64,000 nt of DNA from Trebouxia sp. TZW2008 (GCA_002118135.1 BDIU01000192.1:186001-250000), one strand, 5' to 3'. Counted from the first letter of the stretch, positions 33,801 to 48,800 are shown. Notes: a model not told the origin generated them from the sequence alone. Program-made: numbers and translations.

Positions 33801-36800
33801 TGGCAGAAGCTAAGGTGCTGTTGAACACCCTCATCACTGGATTCAAGCATCTCCTGTACAGTATTGTCAATTTTGGCAACACCACCAGGCAGCTGCCCTC
33901 CCGCACCCCTGTGCAGACCCCCCTCCCCTCCATTGGGCTCAGGGAAGATGAAGTGCGCCTGACTGTACGCCTGCTCACTTGCGGCATTGCATGCCTCAAG
34001 CTGTACACTAAAACCAGCGAGAGCAAGGATGGCATCAACAACTATGCAGATGTCTTTGCCGTGCTGTCGGTAAGCCCCTTCAAAAGGTTTTGCATACACC
34101 TGACAAGAACCTGAGTTGCACTCAACAGAATCGCCGACCACACACAGACAAAATCAACCTGAATTTATTCCTCTCAGTAAGGGTCTCTTGACGGTAAGCT
34201 TTGATATGCAGTGCAAACTGCGCAAGCTGTCAGGAGCTGCATATCTGTAAAATTTCCTGTCAGTCTGCTCAAAAGCGTGTCACCAATCATGTCTGACTGC
34301 CTGATACGGGTGATCAGTAACTATCAGGTATTGGCTGGCTCTTGTCAATTTACCAAGACAGCTCATTGCAAGCAATGACAGTCAGTGTTTGCAGGACTCA
34401 AGACACATGGTGTAGATCTTCACCAGCCACATGGGCCACTTCTGGAAGCTCTGCTAACGGGTCGTCACAAGCACTAGCTCTTGATTTATTCTCAGTTTGT
34501 CAGATCTTGATCTGTCAGCTCTGTTTTGGCAAGTGCGCAGTAACAGCAGTGGCAATCAAACACATGTGCATGACCCACTGGAGATCTTGAGAGCCCAGTG
34601 CATATTGCAGGACCCACGGGACATGGTGGAGATCTTCACAGGCCGCATGGGCTATCTCTTTGAAGCTCTGCTGGAGGACTCAGCCCTGGTGCACCTTCTG
34701 CAGCAGCTGCTCATGCAACCCACCATCAGCAGACATGTTGCCCCAATTCTGCTGCAGTACCTTGTGGATCACAGGCTCAAGGATCTGCAGCAGCCAGACT
34801 CCAAGGTCAGAACGACATATCATGCTTGTTGTGAATTTGAGCGTATACAGATGCACTTTTCAGACACACAGTCAACAGAATGTGAAAACCCAAGTGCGCT
34901 TTCAGCAATTCAAAATGCAACAACACACGTAGTAGCAGATCATGCTGCCAGCGATCGCCAGCATAAATATCTGCAGCGACTGCTGGTTTAACGCACCATC
35001 AGCAGACATGTCACCCAATTCTGATTCTGTACCTTGTGGACCACAAGCTGAAGGATCTGCAGCAGCCAAAGTCTAAGGGCAGAAGACAATGTTTGAAGGG
35101 CACATGCTTGATGTTGATTGCAGAGTGTACGGATATGTGTCGCAGGCAACAAGCTCAACAGAAGGCTCAAAGCCTTACTTCCAGCAGGTCAAAGCGCATC
35201 AAGAGTTGCAGCAGCAGGCCCTGTGGTTCAGCAGGTGTCAGCATGTGCTAGTGGGTTCAGTTCATCAACCCTTGCTGAAGAAGTCCTCATGTCAAACACA
35301 AAGCTGCACACACTGCACATTTGCTGATGCTGTAATGGTATTCATGACATACAAGCTTGTAAACACTCAATGCTATTTACGGCATCAGCCTTTTAGTGCT
35401 TTGTCAGACTACTGTGGGGTCTGTCACACACCCAAACTTGACTGTGACCAGGTGAGAGTGCTGTGCAGGAGGAGTTGTTGGTTTTAAAACGCTTTCAGGT
35501 CTTGGCTGGCACCTCAAATCAAAATTTGGCTCTTGAGCAGGTCTAGTGGATCCAGTGCAATGAGTATGAGACAGCATGGCAGCTTTTTGAACAAATGTTG
35601 TCCACTGGCTTTAGCCGCAACCAGGTGGACTTGTTCGCCACAAGCTGTAGTCATGACCAGGTGGACTTGTCCGCAGGAGGGACTTCTGGTCTTGAAGTGC
35701 TTTCAGCTGTTGGCTGATGCCTTGAATCAGAACCTGGCTCTTGAGCAGGTCCTGGTGCCCAACTTTCAGAAGCAGTTGGAGGCCATGCTGAAATGCATGT
35801 CAGAGGCACAGGTCAGTCAAACTGATCTGATCTTATGTCAACACACAGAACTGGACAGCAGGTCAATGACTGGCTGATAATGGAATTGAACCATTCTTTC
35901 AGCTTTCACAGCCAGATCGGTCTGATCACACCATGCTGTTCTGCATCTGGTTTGTGGGATCAAACCTGTGAGATCAAACCCGTGTATCAAGCATGCTGTA
36001 TAACAGCTTGCTGCATCGCTGCATGATTGCCTGCATGCAAAGTCAGCAGATGCCCAGCTTGGTCAACAGTCCAAACACACACAGTTTCAGTATTGCATCC
36101 CCATCTCTCGGCCTGCATGCTGCATGGTCATCACAACTGCATCTGGCAGCTGGCAGGCTTTGTTTGAAGAGCACAAGACCGCTGTGCTCAATCTTGAAAC
36201 TCTAGCATGCATCTTGCAGTTGTGTCTGACAATATCTTCTGCAAGCAAATTCTTGATCAGCTGTGTTCCAGAAAGAAGATTACAATCTGGTGATTTGGTG
36301 TGACATTTTGCAGGAGCACATTGGGTTCCTCAAGATGTTCCTGTCTCTGTTCCGGGTGTTGGCAACCAACGGCAAACATGCTCTCATGATGAATGTGTTT
36401 GGCAACCCTGCGCTGCTGGTCCCAATGCTGACCACATTCAAGTGAGTACACTGCTCATGCTTTCGTTGCTCAAGTGAGTACACAAGTCGTGCATGGATTG
36501 CTGCATGCTTTCACTCAATCTTTGCAGCCCGAGATTCAAGACAGAACTGCATGGTCTTGTGCAGCTTGTTCAATTTTTTTATTATCTGTTGAACTTTAGC
36601 AAAGTGGCTGTAATTCCGGCCTTTTGACAAGGGTTCAGCGCACTCATGAGCGATCTCTCCGTATTCATTCCTTTTCAAAGGGCATGCTAGGCAATCTCAG
36701 CAGGCCCATCTAGGTCTCCACCCATTGCTAAAGAGCTAAATTAAACCTGCAGACTGGACAATTCAAACAATTATGAAGCATGCAGCATGCTGATTGAGCT

Positions 36801-39800
36801 GATCCCGAGCAGCACTGGTTATTGACTGGAGCACTGAAATGCACTTGCGGTTCTGGTCATGCCAGGGTTAGGATTCAGCTATTGATATACAGGGACGCAG
36901 CAGTGATGCTTGGTCTTAGCTTGATCAGGCGCACAGTGTTTTAGCTGATCCTGATCCAGCTGATCCTGAACATCACTGTTGCACCCCTGGGTGCCATAGT
37001 CTAATCCTGAAACGCCATCTGAATACTGAATGTGAAGACGACAACACCTACATACACATAATTTCAGGTCCATGCTGGACGGCAACAACAGCCCTGAGGC
37101 ACACAGCATGCTGGTAGAGCTGATTCTGAACATCTATATTAGACGCTACATCCTAAGTGTAAGCCCATACATGGCCACTGCAGGTCCATGCTGGATGGCT
37201 ACAGCCCAGAGGCACATAGCATGCTGATGGAGCTGATCCTAAGCATCCCAGCTGTCTATCACACCTGCTGGTGGTGCTGAATGTGCAAAGCCAAATCTTG
37301 AATGCTCTGAATGCAAAGTGCAGGTCCATGCTGGACGGCAACAACAGCCCTGAGGCGCGTAGCATGCTGATCGAGCTAATCCTGAGTATCCCAGCTAGGC
37401 TGTCAGACCTGCTGGTGGTGCTGACAAGCCTGATGAGGCCGCTGGTAATGGCCCTGCAAGAGGGGCAGGAACTAGTAGGGCAGGGCCTGCGCACCCTTGA
37501 GTACTGGGTTGACAGGTAATGACACTCAATTGCTGAACTCATGTCTGCCTTTGGGTGTATTGCAAAGTCTTGTACTGTTGCGGGTGCCTTTTGTGAATAA
37601 GCAGACCTCAAATCAAGAAGGCCGGACCTGGTGGGGCAGGGCCTACGTATCCTAGAGTGCTGGGTCAACACGTTCCAACTTGTCAGCCAGCCATAAGCAG
37701 TAGTTTGGGGCGACAACTTTGCAATTGTTACAATTCATTTTTGACCAGTCTGCGACCTGATTAGCGCTTTTTGAGTCTTGCACTGCCATTTTGCAAACAT
37801 TCTGTAAAGTGAAATCTTACAGGTAGCTGGTTGCCCTTAGGCAACAATTCTCACCAATGTCATGTTTCTTTGTGGTGGCAGCTGCATATGAGTTTTACTT
37901 TTTCCTTTGCAAAACAATGCTGACAAGTTTGTACAACTGCCAAGTTGTCGAGCTACATATGCTTTCTCTCTGCTGCTACCATGACATGCATGCTTTGCTG
38001 AAACATTTGACCTGCCTGCAGTCTGAATCCAGAGTTCCTAGAGCCTGCCATGCAAGATGTCATTGGCGACCTGATGAGTACCTTATGGGGTCTGCTCAAG
38101 CCGCAGAACAACCCCTTTGGGCCCAGGGTTCTAAATCTGCTTGGCAAGATGGGCGGCCGCAACAGACGCTTCCTCAGATCTCCAGCTGAGCTGGAATACA
38201 AAGAGAATCCAGAGCATGGCTTGAGGCTCATCCTCACCTTTCAGCCGTCCACTTCTTTTCTTGTGCCGCTGGATCGCAGCATTGCCATCTGCAGAGCAGC
38301 TGTGAATGGCGCTGGCACAGGTACATTCTCCATCCATGTCACTCCTGACAACATTAGTGCCATCATAACGTGCTTGCCAATGACCCTTCAAGATGCACAC
38401 AGAAGCACTTCATGCTGAAGGCTATGTTTCATGCTGTGTAAGTTGAGGCATAGCCTTTGTCCAATGACCCTTCAAGATGCATACAGAAGCACTTCATGCT
38501 GAAGGCTATGTTTCATGCTGTGTAAGTCGAGGCATAGCCTTTGACAAAACGCCTCCTTGTCCACAATTTCAGAGATGCATGTTGCTGCTATGCACATTGG
38601 GCTGAATATGGTCTCTTGTGCAAGGCTGATTTGTGTTGCTGCCTGCAGGCAAGGGAGTTGACGTGTACACTAGGAAACAGGCATTGTTGTTTGTTCATGT
38701 CTGTTTGGCTAGTGTGCTGAACTTGAGGTCTCCAGATGACAGTCAGCTGCCTGGAAGTCAGTTGGACAAGCTTGTCGAGATGCTCTTTGGAGATCAAGCA
38801 CACCCACACATCGAGCCGTCGGGCAGTGAGGGTGGCGTGAAGACCAAGACGCAGCTGCTGGCAGAGCGGCATGTGCTCAAGCAGCTGCTGTCCACCGCCA
38901 TAGGCGCAGCCGCTGACAAGGACCTCGCCGCCGATGCAACGCCGTTCGCGCACGGTGTCTGTCGGCACTTTGCCATGCTGTTTGCCGCTGGGTGCTCGAC
39001 ACCTAAGTCGGCGGACTGGCAGCAACCGACTGGTTCACAGTCGCCGGAAGGCGAGCCTGATGGGCCGCCCAGCGCGCCGTCGACTGGCGGCAGCGCCGAT
39101 GCTAGAGGCAAGCTTCCCAAGGGACAAGGCCTCAAGGAGCTGGATGCACATCTATTCTTTGATGCCCTGGTTGAGGTACATGCTCAAGCTTGTTGTATCT
39201 TTGGAACTTTCACCACTTGTCATGCTTTTTGTCCTACTGACTCTCTCCTCTTTAATTTCTCCCCTCATGCCCCCAGCGTAGTGACAATACTGTTTGAAGC
39301 TCCAGGATTGGCAGCTTCACGTCAGGCTGGATATAACATAGCTGCGTGGCAACGGCAGCCTGGAAAGCCTGTATGATGCAATAGCCATCTGCAAGTAGCT
39401 TGGGCATTTCAAGCATCAACCATTGCATAGCGCCAGCGCGCCTAGTTCAACAGTTTGTCAAGGGTTTCATTCAGCATATCTGCTACCAAACCATTTCAGT
39501 TGCAGTCACTTGTGCAGTTGTCTTAGCTGAACTGTGCAGAAACCCCAAAGAAGTCGGCATCTGACTGTACTGGGTCACACGCTTGCATCCAGTTGTTGTT
39601 GTGTGCAAGGTTCTGGTGAACAGTCTACTCAGCGAGTTCCAGCAGCCATGTGCGGTCTAGCATTATTTGTGGACACTCTAAGGTTGCTGGTGGAGGCTCG
39701 ATCACGCCATGAGCGACGGTTGACAAAGTTTCATGTACTCTCTGCTGTGTGCAAGGTGCTGGTGAAAGAGTCAACTCAGCGTGTCCCAGCAGCCCTGTGT

Positions 39801-42800
39801 GGCCTGGCAGTGTTTGTGGACACCTTGCGTCTGCTAGTGGAAGCTCAACAGGCCAGCACTGCTGCTGCTCTCACCTCACCGAGTCAGCCTGATGCTGCTG
39901 AGGGTGATGACTCAGCTACTCCCATGGAAGAAGATGCACAGGGTGGCTCACCAGTCAAGGTGCCTGAAGGCAGCTTGTCAGGTAATGATGCTCGTTGTTA
40001 CAATTGCTTCTCTATCCAAATGCTATTCGAATGGATTTACGTATGGAAAGACAAGTTTACCAGTGTGAGCTGGAAGTGTGGATTGCATGGACTTCAGAAG
40101 GACTCGAAGCCCTCAAACTGCGCTTTGCAGTGATGCTATGCCCGCATGACAGCCTGAATACGATGCTCATTAGCTGCAGCCAAAGCATGATTGTCATGAT
40201 CCTGCATCCTACTGTACCCTGTAAGTTACCTTGGTTCATCCCAGCAGCTACTGTTGGCGCTCTTTGACGCATGCATGCCTGAGCCCTGTCTTGCAAGTCA
40301 TTCTTTGTAGGGTTCAACAGCATCTTGCGTGTTGCAGACGCCGGCCATCCAGCCGTTATAGATGAGCTCATGCCACGCTTGATCCATTGCTGCTATGCCG
40401 ACAAGTGGCCACAGCGCATTGGGGGCGTGTCTGCAGTGGCCCTGGTGGTGCAGAAACTGCCCCTGGCCTGGCTACAGTCCCATGTGCCAGACATCATCAA
40501 GGCAACTCTGGCTGTGCTGAAGCACTTGCCAAGCCATGCAAGCTTGGAACAGGCACAGCTGCTGAAGGCCTTGACAACCGTCATGCGCCTCGTTGTGCAC
40601 AAGGTGACCTGCTGCTGCTGATCATATCCAATGTACATGTTGAGACTTGAGATTCATCATGCATCTTTTCAGCACCAGGCAACTCTGCATGTGATGAAAC
40701 ATTTGCCAAGCCATGCAAGCTTGGAGCAGGCCCAGCTACTCAAGGCTTTGAAGCTTGTCATGCGCCTCGTTATCCAATCCATACGATTGCAGATATCCCA
40801 GTTGCCGTTGATTGCACAAGCTGGAGGTCAGGATGCGGCACTGCCAGCCCAGGGCTCTGAAGCCAAAACCACAGCAGCCCCCCGGAGCACCCCCCAGGTG
40901 ACCCCCCCAGCAGCCCCAGGGCAGAGCACTCCTGCTCGCCAGAGCTCAGCGACTAACCAGGCAGCGCAGCAGGGACCGCTGAAGAAGAGTGAAGGCAGCC
41001 CTGCAGGGGGACTTAAGGGGGGGTCCCCAGGGGTTGCTGATGGGGCTCAGGGCAGCCCAACTCGGCATACCAAGATGATCTCAGGGATTCTGGAGGTTCT
41101 TGTCAGAGAGGTCCTGAACCCTGCCAGTACAAAGGAGACTCGTGAAGCTGCACACTCTTGCTTACAGGTGAGATGGAGTTCATTCTTTGCACTCTATTGA
41201 CAGCTGCTCCTGAACATTTACTGTCATTGCAGCTGCTAGCTCCTTCAACTCCCAAGACCGCTGCTGTCCGGCCGTTCTTGGGCTTCCCTCCTTTCTTATG
41301 TGCCGCTCTTGCTTCTGCATCCCCTTGTTCTTGCTTCTCTCCTGTCTTCTTCCCTTTGTCTTTGCTTCTCTTATTTCTTCTTCTCTTCTTGTTTGCTTCT
41401 CTTGCTTCTTCTATTGCTGTTTGTTCCTGATCCAGCTGCAACAATGCAGATCATAGGCATGCGGCAGGCAAAATTGTGTCAGCTGCTAGACCCTTCAGCT
41501 ACTCAGACTACTGCTGTCTGCACCTTCTTGTGCTTATTTGCCTCTACCCTCAATCAGTCTGTACTGGTAAACATTATGCAGTGGAAGCCTTGGTTTCTGG
41601 AATAAACATGTGACATTGTTCTGCTTCTTGCGTGCACTCTTTGATTTATCTTTACTGTTGCAGATCATGGGGGATGCGGCAAGCAAGACCGTGTCAGAGC
41701 TGCTAGCCCCTTCAGCTCCCAAGATTGCCACCAACCTGCAGAAGCGTCGCCTAATCCCCTTCAAGTCCCTGCCAACCCAGATGGGCACGGTTGCTGCCTT
41801 GACTTACTGCCTCAAGCAGCATCCCACCCTACTGTCACTGGGCACAGTAAGTGCTTGCTTGCTGTAATTGATATTTTCAACGGGCACAGCGAAAGCAACT
41901 GTGCAGTGGCTGACACTAATGCCTTCTCTGCTGCTGCTGCTGCTGCTGCTATTATGGCTGTTGCTGTTGCGTGGCCGCCTTACCCTACTGCCTGAAGCAG
42001 CACACAACTCCTCTTTCCTTCAGCACAGCAAGACAAGTTTTGCTGCTACAAGTGTTGCAGTGACTGTTGCTGTTCCTGTCGCTGTCACTGTCGCCATCGC
42101 CGTTTGATCTCCTACTCATTGATCTCTTCTCACGCTTCAGCCCAAAGAAGTGTTGCATGGCGCTGCCCTCATTGCCGTGCAGGAGATCTGCCTGATTGCT
42201 TCCGATGCCTTCCAAGTGCTAGAGTTGGGCGATCAGCAGTTGCTGAACCTAATCCCTGCCAGCCGATCAGTCACGACTGAGTCTGTGGGGAAGCTGCGGC
42301 GGGTGTGCATGGAGTTTCTGGCCGCCTGCATCAGCTGGGATTCGTTCAGGTGCTTCACTCCCTGCTTGTCTGGCCACTAGCCTCAGCGGAAGCGCACCAT
42401 TTTTTTGATGGCTTCATCAACATGTCTATATCCTTCGCGCTGCCGTTGTCTACCCTACTTAACCCTGCCCTGCCCTGTCCTGCCATGCCCTGCCCCAGGC
42501 CCCCCACCCTGCCCTGCACTGTGCTGCTGCTCAGCGATGGCAGCTGCTGTGACTCACGTAATGCTGTGACTCACGTAATGCTGTCACTGGGCACATGGCT
42601 TGGCACATGTGATCAGCAATCACAAGCTGCACAAAAAACTACTGCCCTGAATTTGTTGCCGTGAACAAAATGCTGTGCTGCAGTGACGTGAACATGCAAG
42701 TGCGGGAGGGCCTGCAGTTGCCAGACCTGCGCCAAAGCATCATTCAGCTCTTCTTCAAACACCTCACCAGCCCAGATGAAGCCATCATTGCAACAGCACA

Positions 42801-45800
42801 GCAGGGCTTGGCTCATGTTATCAGCAACCACAAGATGCCCAAGAACCTGCTGCAGATGTCCCTGCGCCCTATCTTGGTCAACCTGGCCTACCACAACAAG
42901 CTCAAGCTGCCTTTGCTTAAAGGGTTGGCTCGCTTACTGCAGCTGTTGGCTAGCTGGTTCAATGTCACCCTCGGTGAGTTACACTTGTTTCATGTTTTGC
43001 AATGCTGCTGGTTCTAGCTGCCTCAGTGCAGCAAAGCTAGCACAGCACAAAATCTTGCTGCATGTGGTTCTAGCTGCCTCAGTGCAGCAAAGCTAGCACA
43101 GCACAAACTTCTGCAAGCGTTTGCTGGTCTGCTTGTCTACTGGTCTGGCTCTTGCAACTTTTGGCTAGCTGCTTCATTGTCTCCCCTGGTAGGTCGTTCA
43201 TCTTGTTTGCATGCTAGCTTTTGACATTCCCAACTTGCAACATGCTGTCGTGAATCTTTCAAATCTGCTCTGGCTGTGTAGGTGAGAAGCTGATTGACCA
43301 CTTGAAGAAATGGCTGGACACCACAAAACTGTTAGAGACCCCTCACAGCTGGGAGCAAGGCCAGGAGTCAGCCATTGCAGCGGCCATCCTTGAGCTGTTT
43401 CATCTCCTGCCTCAGCAGGCTTCCAAGTTCCTTGAGACACAGGCAGTGAGTTTTGCTTTCTTTGAGCTGAGTTTGCCTCAGGGCTCTTTGACCGCAATCA
43501 CGTTGACTTCTCCTGCTGTCGACATGCTTAGAAAGTGGCTGTACTTACATGTGCAACAAGCGCTGCTGCAGCTGTGTCTGTTGCATGCCTGGTTGCAGTA
43601 ACTGATTACGTCGCTTCCTGGGAATAAGGCACAACAAACAATCTTGTAGGCAACATGCAAGCAGAGATGGCAGAAATCATGTCCAGGGTGAAGTTTGTCA
43701 GCGGCTGCCTTACATGCAGCATTTGACAGCCTGCTTGCTGACTTGCATGCAGCAACAGACAGTGACTACTTGTCCCTCTTCAAGAGGCTCAAAGATTGTT
43801 GTCAACAGACTCATTTGCAATGTACAGGAGAGGCCAGGTCTGGTAGTGTTAACAATTGAGCTGGAAGGGGCTCTTGCGCAAATGCCGGGCAGCCCCAGCC
43901 CTAGCCGTATGTGGTCTCCCTACCGCGAGCCTTTGGCCAAGTTTTTGAACAAGTACTCCACTGATGTGAGTCCACCTGTACTGCTTCATGGCTGGCTTGG
44001 TGATGGGTTGATAGATTCCTGGAGCAGCCCACTCCTCTTGATGTGGATGGTCAAGTCTGGTTTGCAGTGTTGTCAGCATTGGAAGGCGCCAGTCGATTTG
44101 CACTGCATGCTCAGCTGCATAATAAGTCATGAGGTTGATGCTCAGAGCGGATTCATCACTGTGGCATCATGGTCATGTGGGTGGGGCTCCTTGTATATTG
44201 CATGCATTGCAGCAGTTGAGACAAGCATTATAGCTTACACAGCTTGCACGTCTGCCGATGCAGCATGCACTCGGACTGGTTCATTATGCATTCAATCTGT
44301 AGCAGCGGCTACATTAGCTGATTGAGCATGCACCGTAGCTAATGCAACATGCCCTATAACTGACGCAGCATGCCTAACTGTAGGCTGTGAACTACTTCTT
44401 GGAGCCCACAAGACTGCAGAACACCAGCTACTTCTGGCGCTTCCTGGACATCATCAAGTCACCTGTTGGCAAGCCCCTGCTGGACCAGCTGGCTGTCTCA
44501 ACAGACAAGTTGGTAAGCTGCTGCTTCAGTCAAGGACATCTTTGCTGTCATCTCTTCGGCTGTTGCGCAGTCTTCTGTTCAGCAATGATCTGCAGGCTTG
44601 GTGATTCAGAGCGTCTTGTGCCTTGACAATTGTTTTTAGTGCAGCATGCATTGGATGCAGACATGTTTTGCGTGGCAACAGCATTGCTTTCTTAAACGCA
44701 ATCTGCTTTGCCTCTGAATTTGGCAGCTTCAATCATATTGCCCTAGAACACCAACGCTCTCCTTGACTTGAAACAATGATGCCTTTCTTGAGCTCACTTG
44801 GTGTTGCGCTCAGGTTGCAATCTTCCGGCCTCTTGGGGATGCCAAAGGGCCAGTCTCAGCCAGCCTGGAGGCAGCCCAGTTTGACTGCATCCACCTGCTC
44901 AGAGTCGTGGTCAAGCTGCTTCCTACTTGGCTGCCTGAGAGCCTGTTTGAGGTGTTACAAGCTCGCTGGAATTCCAGGCAACGTCTGCTCAGGTAACAAT
45001 CACAAAGCCAGTCCAATTGCATCGATCTGTTCAGTGTCACGCTCACCCTGCTGCCCAGCTGGCTATTTGAGTCCCGGTTTGAGGTGCTGCAAGCTCGCTG
45101 AAGTTCCGGGTAACGCCTGCTCAGGCAATTCTCATGAGCCCAATTTAGCAGCATGCATTTGCTCCGGGTCAGAGTCAGTGTCATTGCAGTCACTGGTCCA
45201 GTCACAGTCACAAGCGACAGGCATAGTTGGTGTCATATAAGTCATACTCGTATCCATAGCCATGACCATAGTCCAGGACACTGTTGTTGCACAAACAGCT
45301 GGTCAGCGCTTCAATGTCTTGTGCTGCTGTCATCTGCAGTAATTTTCTGGAAGTAGAGACTTTCCATGCCCATCAGGATGTTTCTATGCTTTCACATACT
45401 TGTTTGCCTTGAGTTGCAGGGTTGCACAGGAGGAGCACTTGCAGCGTCCCCAGCTGCTGGAAACCAGGCGTGCCCGGTGACGCTTCTTTTGTATATAAGT
45501 GGGATGATGAGACAAGCACTTACAGCAATAGCCCGCTGACACAGTCTGTGTATACAGAGTTGCCCAAGAGGAGCACTTACAGCGCCCTCAGTTGCTGGAA
45601 ACCAGGCGCATTGCCAAGTGCTACCTCAACTACATCAGCAACCACAGGGACCAGGTGCAGCCGCTGTTTGAGCTGCTGACGGTGGTCAACCACAAGACAC
45701 GCTGCGACTATACATTTGTGAAGGACTTCTATGTGGATGTGGTTGCTGATCAGTACACAACCAGCGAGAAGAAGCAGGTGAGAGACATCACTCTGTCACT

Positions 45801-48800
45801 AAAATTTATGGACATTGTCTCGGCACTGCCCAAGGCTTGTTTACAGCCTAGCTACAACACCTTTGTCTTGGAAGTGAAGCCCCCAAATGCAGGCAAACAG
45901 CTCAAAGCAAGCCTCTTGCTGCTGCTGTCAGCTTGTGTGCCTGCATCAAGCATGTTCCTTTGATGAATGCTGAGTCTGTCCCATTGTTTTGAGACTCAGC
46001 TGGATGCTTCAGCAGCAGCAAATGCAGCTTGTGTTTGCTGCATGTTGTTTGCAGCAGCCTTTTCCTGTGCAACTGATGGCACACGCCTGCACAACAGATC
46101 ACGCAGAGCATCTGGGCAAGTTTGAGTCTGCTACCCAGCATGCAGTATGTGTCACTTTGCAGGTGTTGAACCACTTCCTGAACAGCTTCAGAGCTTACGA
46201 TGTGGCGCTGATGGGAGTTGCCAGCAGTCAGGAACATGGCGATGTGTTGGTACATGCAAAATCACCTCAATTGACTCTGTACTTCTGCCACGTAGGTGCT
46301 GAATCACTTCCTCAGCAGCTTCAGAGCATATAACGTGGCGCTGGTGGGAGGCACCAGCAGTCAGGAAAATGGCGATGTGCTGGCGCATGCCATGAAGTTC
46401 ATAATCATTCCGCTCATCAGCCGCTCCTTTGAGCTGAAGCAGCATGAGATAGTGAATGAGGCTGCTGTAAACACCATGGTTAAGGACATGTTTGATCCTG
46501 CAGAGGAGATTCAAGGTAATGTCCTCTTGCAAGTTCTGTACAGTGTCTTGTTGCGATTTTTTCACATTAGCAGTGAACGAGGCTGCTGTCAACACCAGAA
46601 TCAAGGACATATCTGACCCTGCACCATGGTCAAGGATGTGTCTTAGAGATCCAAGTTATTATTGCGTGCAGTCCTGTAATAGACACAGCGCCCTCATAAT
46701 AGATGAGAGTGCTGTGTGTATGCAGCTTTGGAGGTGCTGTCTTCCCAGACTTTTGATTCGGTACAAGAGAGAGGCTTGTGGACATGCAGTTACTGGTTCT
46801 GCTGTAGCACGCCAATGTTACAATTGCTGTCTGTAGATATGGTCAGCATGCTCATTTGCCAGCTCTCTGCAGCCTTTTGGAGCCAATCATGAGCATTCAG
46901 GACAGCTCTTGCACACAGTCTGTCAGTCAGAGGCTTCACCGTAAACCATCATTTTCCAGTGATTGCAGTCTGTTGATTGTCATTTGTTTGTATTTGCCAT
47001 CTGAGCTGCATTAGACATATGAAAAGGGCACAGCAGTCTTGTTTGTTGTCTGCAATTGTGCTTGTGTTCCACAGCAAGGTGCACCAAAAATTCACTCACG
47101 TCTCAAGGGTGGCTGCACACAGACCAACTTATTCCCCACAAAACTGTGATCAAAGACTCAACTATGTATATGGACGCCTGCAGCCAGGTACTCAGATGCA
47201 ATCAATATGGAGCTGCTGCAACTGGCCACATCCCTGATGCGCAACCTGCCTGACAGCATGGCAGTGCACTGCAAGGAGCTCATCAAAGATTTAGTTCTTG
47301 TGGCATCAGGGCGAACAAAGTCTGACTTGATTTCTCACACCAAGGCTCATCCATGTATGTGCTGCCCGCAGTTAAATACTCAGATGCAATCAACATGGAG
47401 CTGCTGCAACTGGCCACACTGCTGATGCGAAACCTGCCAAACAGCATGGCAGTGCACCGCAAGGAGCTAATCAAGTTTGGCTGGAACCACCTCAAGCGGG
47501 AGGAGTCCAGCAACAAGTACCACGCCTTCCTGAACGTGTGCCACTTCTTGGAGGCGTATCAAGCGCCTGAGAAGATTGTACTCCAGGTGTGGCGACTAAT
47601 TTTGGGCAGAATTTTTTGGCAGGCACTCAACTGCTTCTTTACACAGGAACAAAGATGTTCAGTGATGACGATGATGATGCTGATGTTGATGGTGCTAACA
47701 ATGATGATGTGGTGGCTGTCTTGCCTGTCATTTCGCCCTGTGCATCAATCAGTCGTGCAATTGAAGGGAATCGCAGAGCAGCAGATGACGCTGCTCTTGT
47801 GACAATGCTTGTCCTGGAAGGCTCGGCAGAGAAGCTGATCTTCAAGTCACAAACTCATGCACGGCAACTTGAAGATTAGTTTGTCAGCCAAGCCCCCCAG
47901 AATAAGCATCGTCACAGGAGCGCATTCATCTGCTGCTCTGCCATGCCCTGGACTCTCAGTGGCTCTGGTCAATTCCATCTTAGCTTGCAACATCTGACTG
48001 CCCAATCAAATGCTCAATCAAGAGCTCAAGCATGGCTTCCTCATATGGGGGCTTAGCTTCTGTCCCTTGCATCACTTCATCATGGGCACACAAGCTAGAC
48101 AATGCATTGCTTCATCACATAGCATCTGGCATGTGCACACAAGCTAGACCTCATGCCTCGTTTCAAACAGTACATCAGCGAACTTTTTGTACACTAGCTG
48201 ATAGAAGTGGGTCTTGTTATCTGGAATTGCAGCGGCGCACTCTTCTGAAATGGCATCTTGACTACTGCAGGTGTTTGTGGCTTTGCTGCGTATCAGTCAG
48301 CCTGATCACAGAAGGGCTATTGTGAGGCAGGCCTTGGACGTGCTGACCCCAGCCCTAGTCAGGCGGCTGCCACAAGGGGAGAAAGATCGCTACCCAATAT
48401 GGATCAGGTGAGGTTCCACGCAGCTTGTATGGTTCCTTGCTCGTGTCATGGTCTATGCATTTCCTTGAGGCAGGACAGATGATCAGGACATGGCCAATGT
48501 GCAATTGCAGTAAGCGAGAAAAGTCAGAGCCCAATTTTGTAAACCTGCAAGTCGTTATTCAGCCTGTGTTAAACCCATACGCTGCTTGGGAACGCAATAT
48601 AGGCTAAAATTGCTTTGTTGTAACTAGTACCACAGGCTGCAAAATTGAACCCAGAACCTTTCAGATGCCAAGTCACTGCATGTTGGCAACTTTTGTTTTT
48701 TGAATGGTGCTTCCCTGAAATGATTAGAATTTTTGTATCAACTCTGTTTTTGCTCTCTTGCACCTCTACTTATGTACAAGGCATCATATTGGTTATGCAG

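Larger units (their letters stand above)
32299..41167 (+). other. TRRAP exons 8-18: Ala-rich linker and middle HEAT region
   Basis: Exons are one of the three Ala/Lys-rich copies (best 32683-32933), then 33800-34069, 34611-34805, 35676-35811, 36314-36441, 37323-37515, 38022-38320, 38649-39175, 39755-39981, 40338-40603 and about 40793-41167. The linker occupies the place of the Pro/Ala-rich linker of animal TRRAP. Anchors are EAKVLLNTLITGFKHLLYSI, MGYLFEALLEDSALVHLLQQ, MLIELILSIPARLSDLLVVL, YTRKQALLFVHVCLASVLNL, CYADKWPQRIGGVSAVALVV and LVREVLNPASTKETREAAHS. Two exons carry long Gly/Ser/Pro-rich inserts (about 39000-39110 and 40850-41060). Confidence 0.88.
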
